This document shows positions 63,891 through 64,000 of a stretch of 64,000 nucleotides of DNA, piece by piece. Each line of letters opens with the position of its first letter. The stretch's first letter is position 1. Under the pieces are notes generated by a model that was given only the letters and a program-made list of their open reading frames with translations, ran no database searches and was not told the origin of the DNA. Where the stretch lies: NCBI GenBank assembly GCA_016271365.2, contig CM057456.1, positions 611,325,501 to 611,389,500 on the forward strand. The letters run 5' to 3'. The stretch comes from Neoceratodus forsteri. Lineage: Eukaryota; Chordata; Ceratodontiformes; Ceratodontidae. The translations under genes and the position numbers were made by a program.

Positions 63891-64000
63891 TCCATCCAGG
63901 TCTCAAGTCCCTTCAACTGCATGCATGGCTCCTGCAGAATAGCTCAAGCCCGCTTTGGGGTTTCTCCCCAGGTGGCTGAGATCTTGGTGGAGGCTAGAAA
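63890..64000 (+). pseudogene. DIRS-H tyrosine recombinase, first codons (window-truncated)
   Basis: VHPGLKSLQLHAWLLQN and VAEILVEAR-type sequence match the recombinase start of DIRS-G at 5935-6030. The rest is outside the window. Confidence 0.75.

Larger units (their letters stand above)
62151..64000 (+). mobile_element. DIRS-H, continuation to the window edge
   Basis: RT to recombinase start of DIRS-H, resuming after DIRS-I. It aligns by eye with DIRS-G 4196-6050 throughout. The element continues beyond 64000. Confidence 0.92.

Noticed and set aside
1..64000. CRISPR arrays, tRNA, rRNA, bacterial promoters or operons
   Set aside because: None seen; the repeats present are transposon termini, a minisatellite and microsatellites in vertebrate DNA.

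Overview
The window is repetitive DNA from a vertebrate genome, most likely a non-avian tetrapod (amphibian or reptile; the species cannot be fixed from sequence alone). The mix of DIRS-type tyrosine-recombinase retrotransposons, CR1 and L2-type LINEs and a Gmr1-type Ty3/gypsy element supports this. I see no host gene exon, tRNA, rRNA, CRISPR array or bacterial-style operon. Nearly every base belongs to a transposable element, and almost all coding regions carry frameshifts or stops, so they are listed as pseudogenes.

The organising principle is deep nesting. The oldest readable layer is a Gmr1-type gypsy element on the minus strand. Its gag (a SCAN-like capsid domain), zinc knuckle, protease and the start of integrase are cut into four pieces: 39352-39440, 17546-17610, 11653-11831 and 9468-10495. 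The gaps hold, in gag-to-pol order, an L2-like LINE on the plus strand (LINE-1, 17611-19073 plus 35930-39351), DIRS-A (11832-17545) and a truncated CR1 (10496-11652). Past the integrase start, the right end of DIRS-F cuts the element. LINE-1 is itself split by DIRS-C (19074-35929), and DIRS-C is split twice, by DIRS-B (19530-25207) in its leader and DIRS-D (26141-31470) in its gag. The nesting order therefore runs gypsy, then LINE-1, then DIRS-C, then DIRS-B and DIRS-D.

Left region (1-9467): DIRS-F is a decayed copy cut by the 3' end of DIRS-E (1-1003) and by DIRS-G (1190-6640), whose own 3' end is missing. Right region (39441-53061): a minus-strand CR1 with ORF1, endonuclease and a 349-codon open RT block is split by a second L2-like LINE (LINE-2, 41746-47772) that begins with 13 tandem ~91-bp GC-rich units. 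A minus-strand L2 follows. Far right (53309-64000): DIRS-H runs off the window and contains a full-length DIRS-I (56233-62150).

The DIRS copies share one plan: inverted terminal repeats, a gag with an N-terminal Cys/His module, RT, RNase H, a methyltransferase-like block, a tyrosine recombinase, and an internal complementary region just inside the right repeat whose two halves are the complements of the two element ends. All nine DIRS copies lie on the plus strand. All coordinates of element ends were read by eye and may be off by a few bases.
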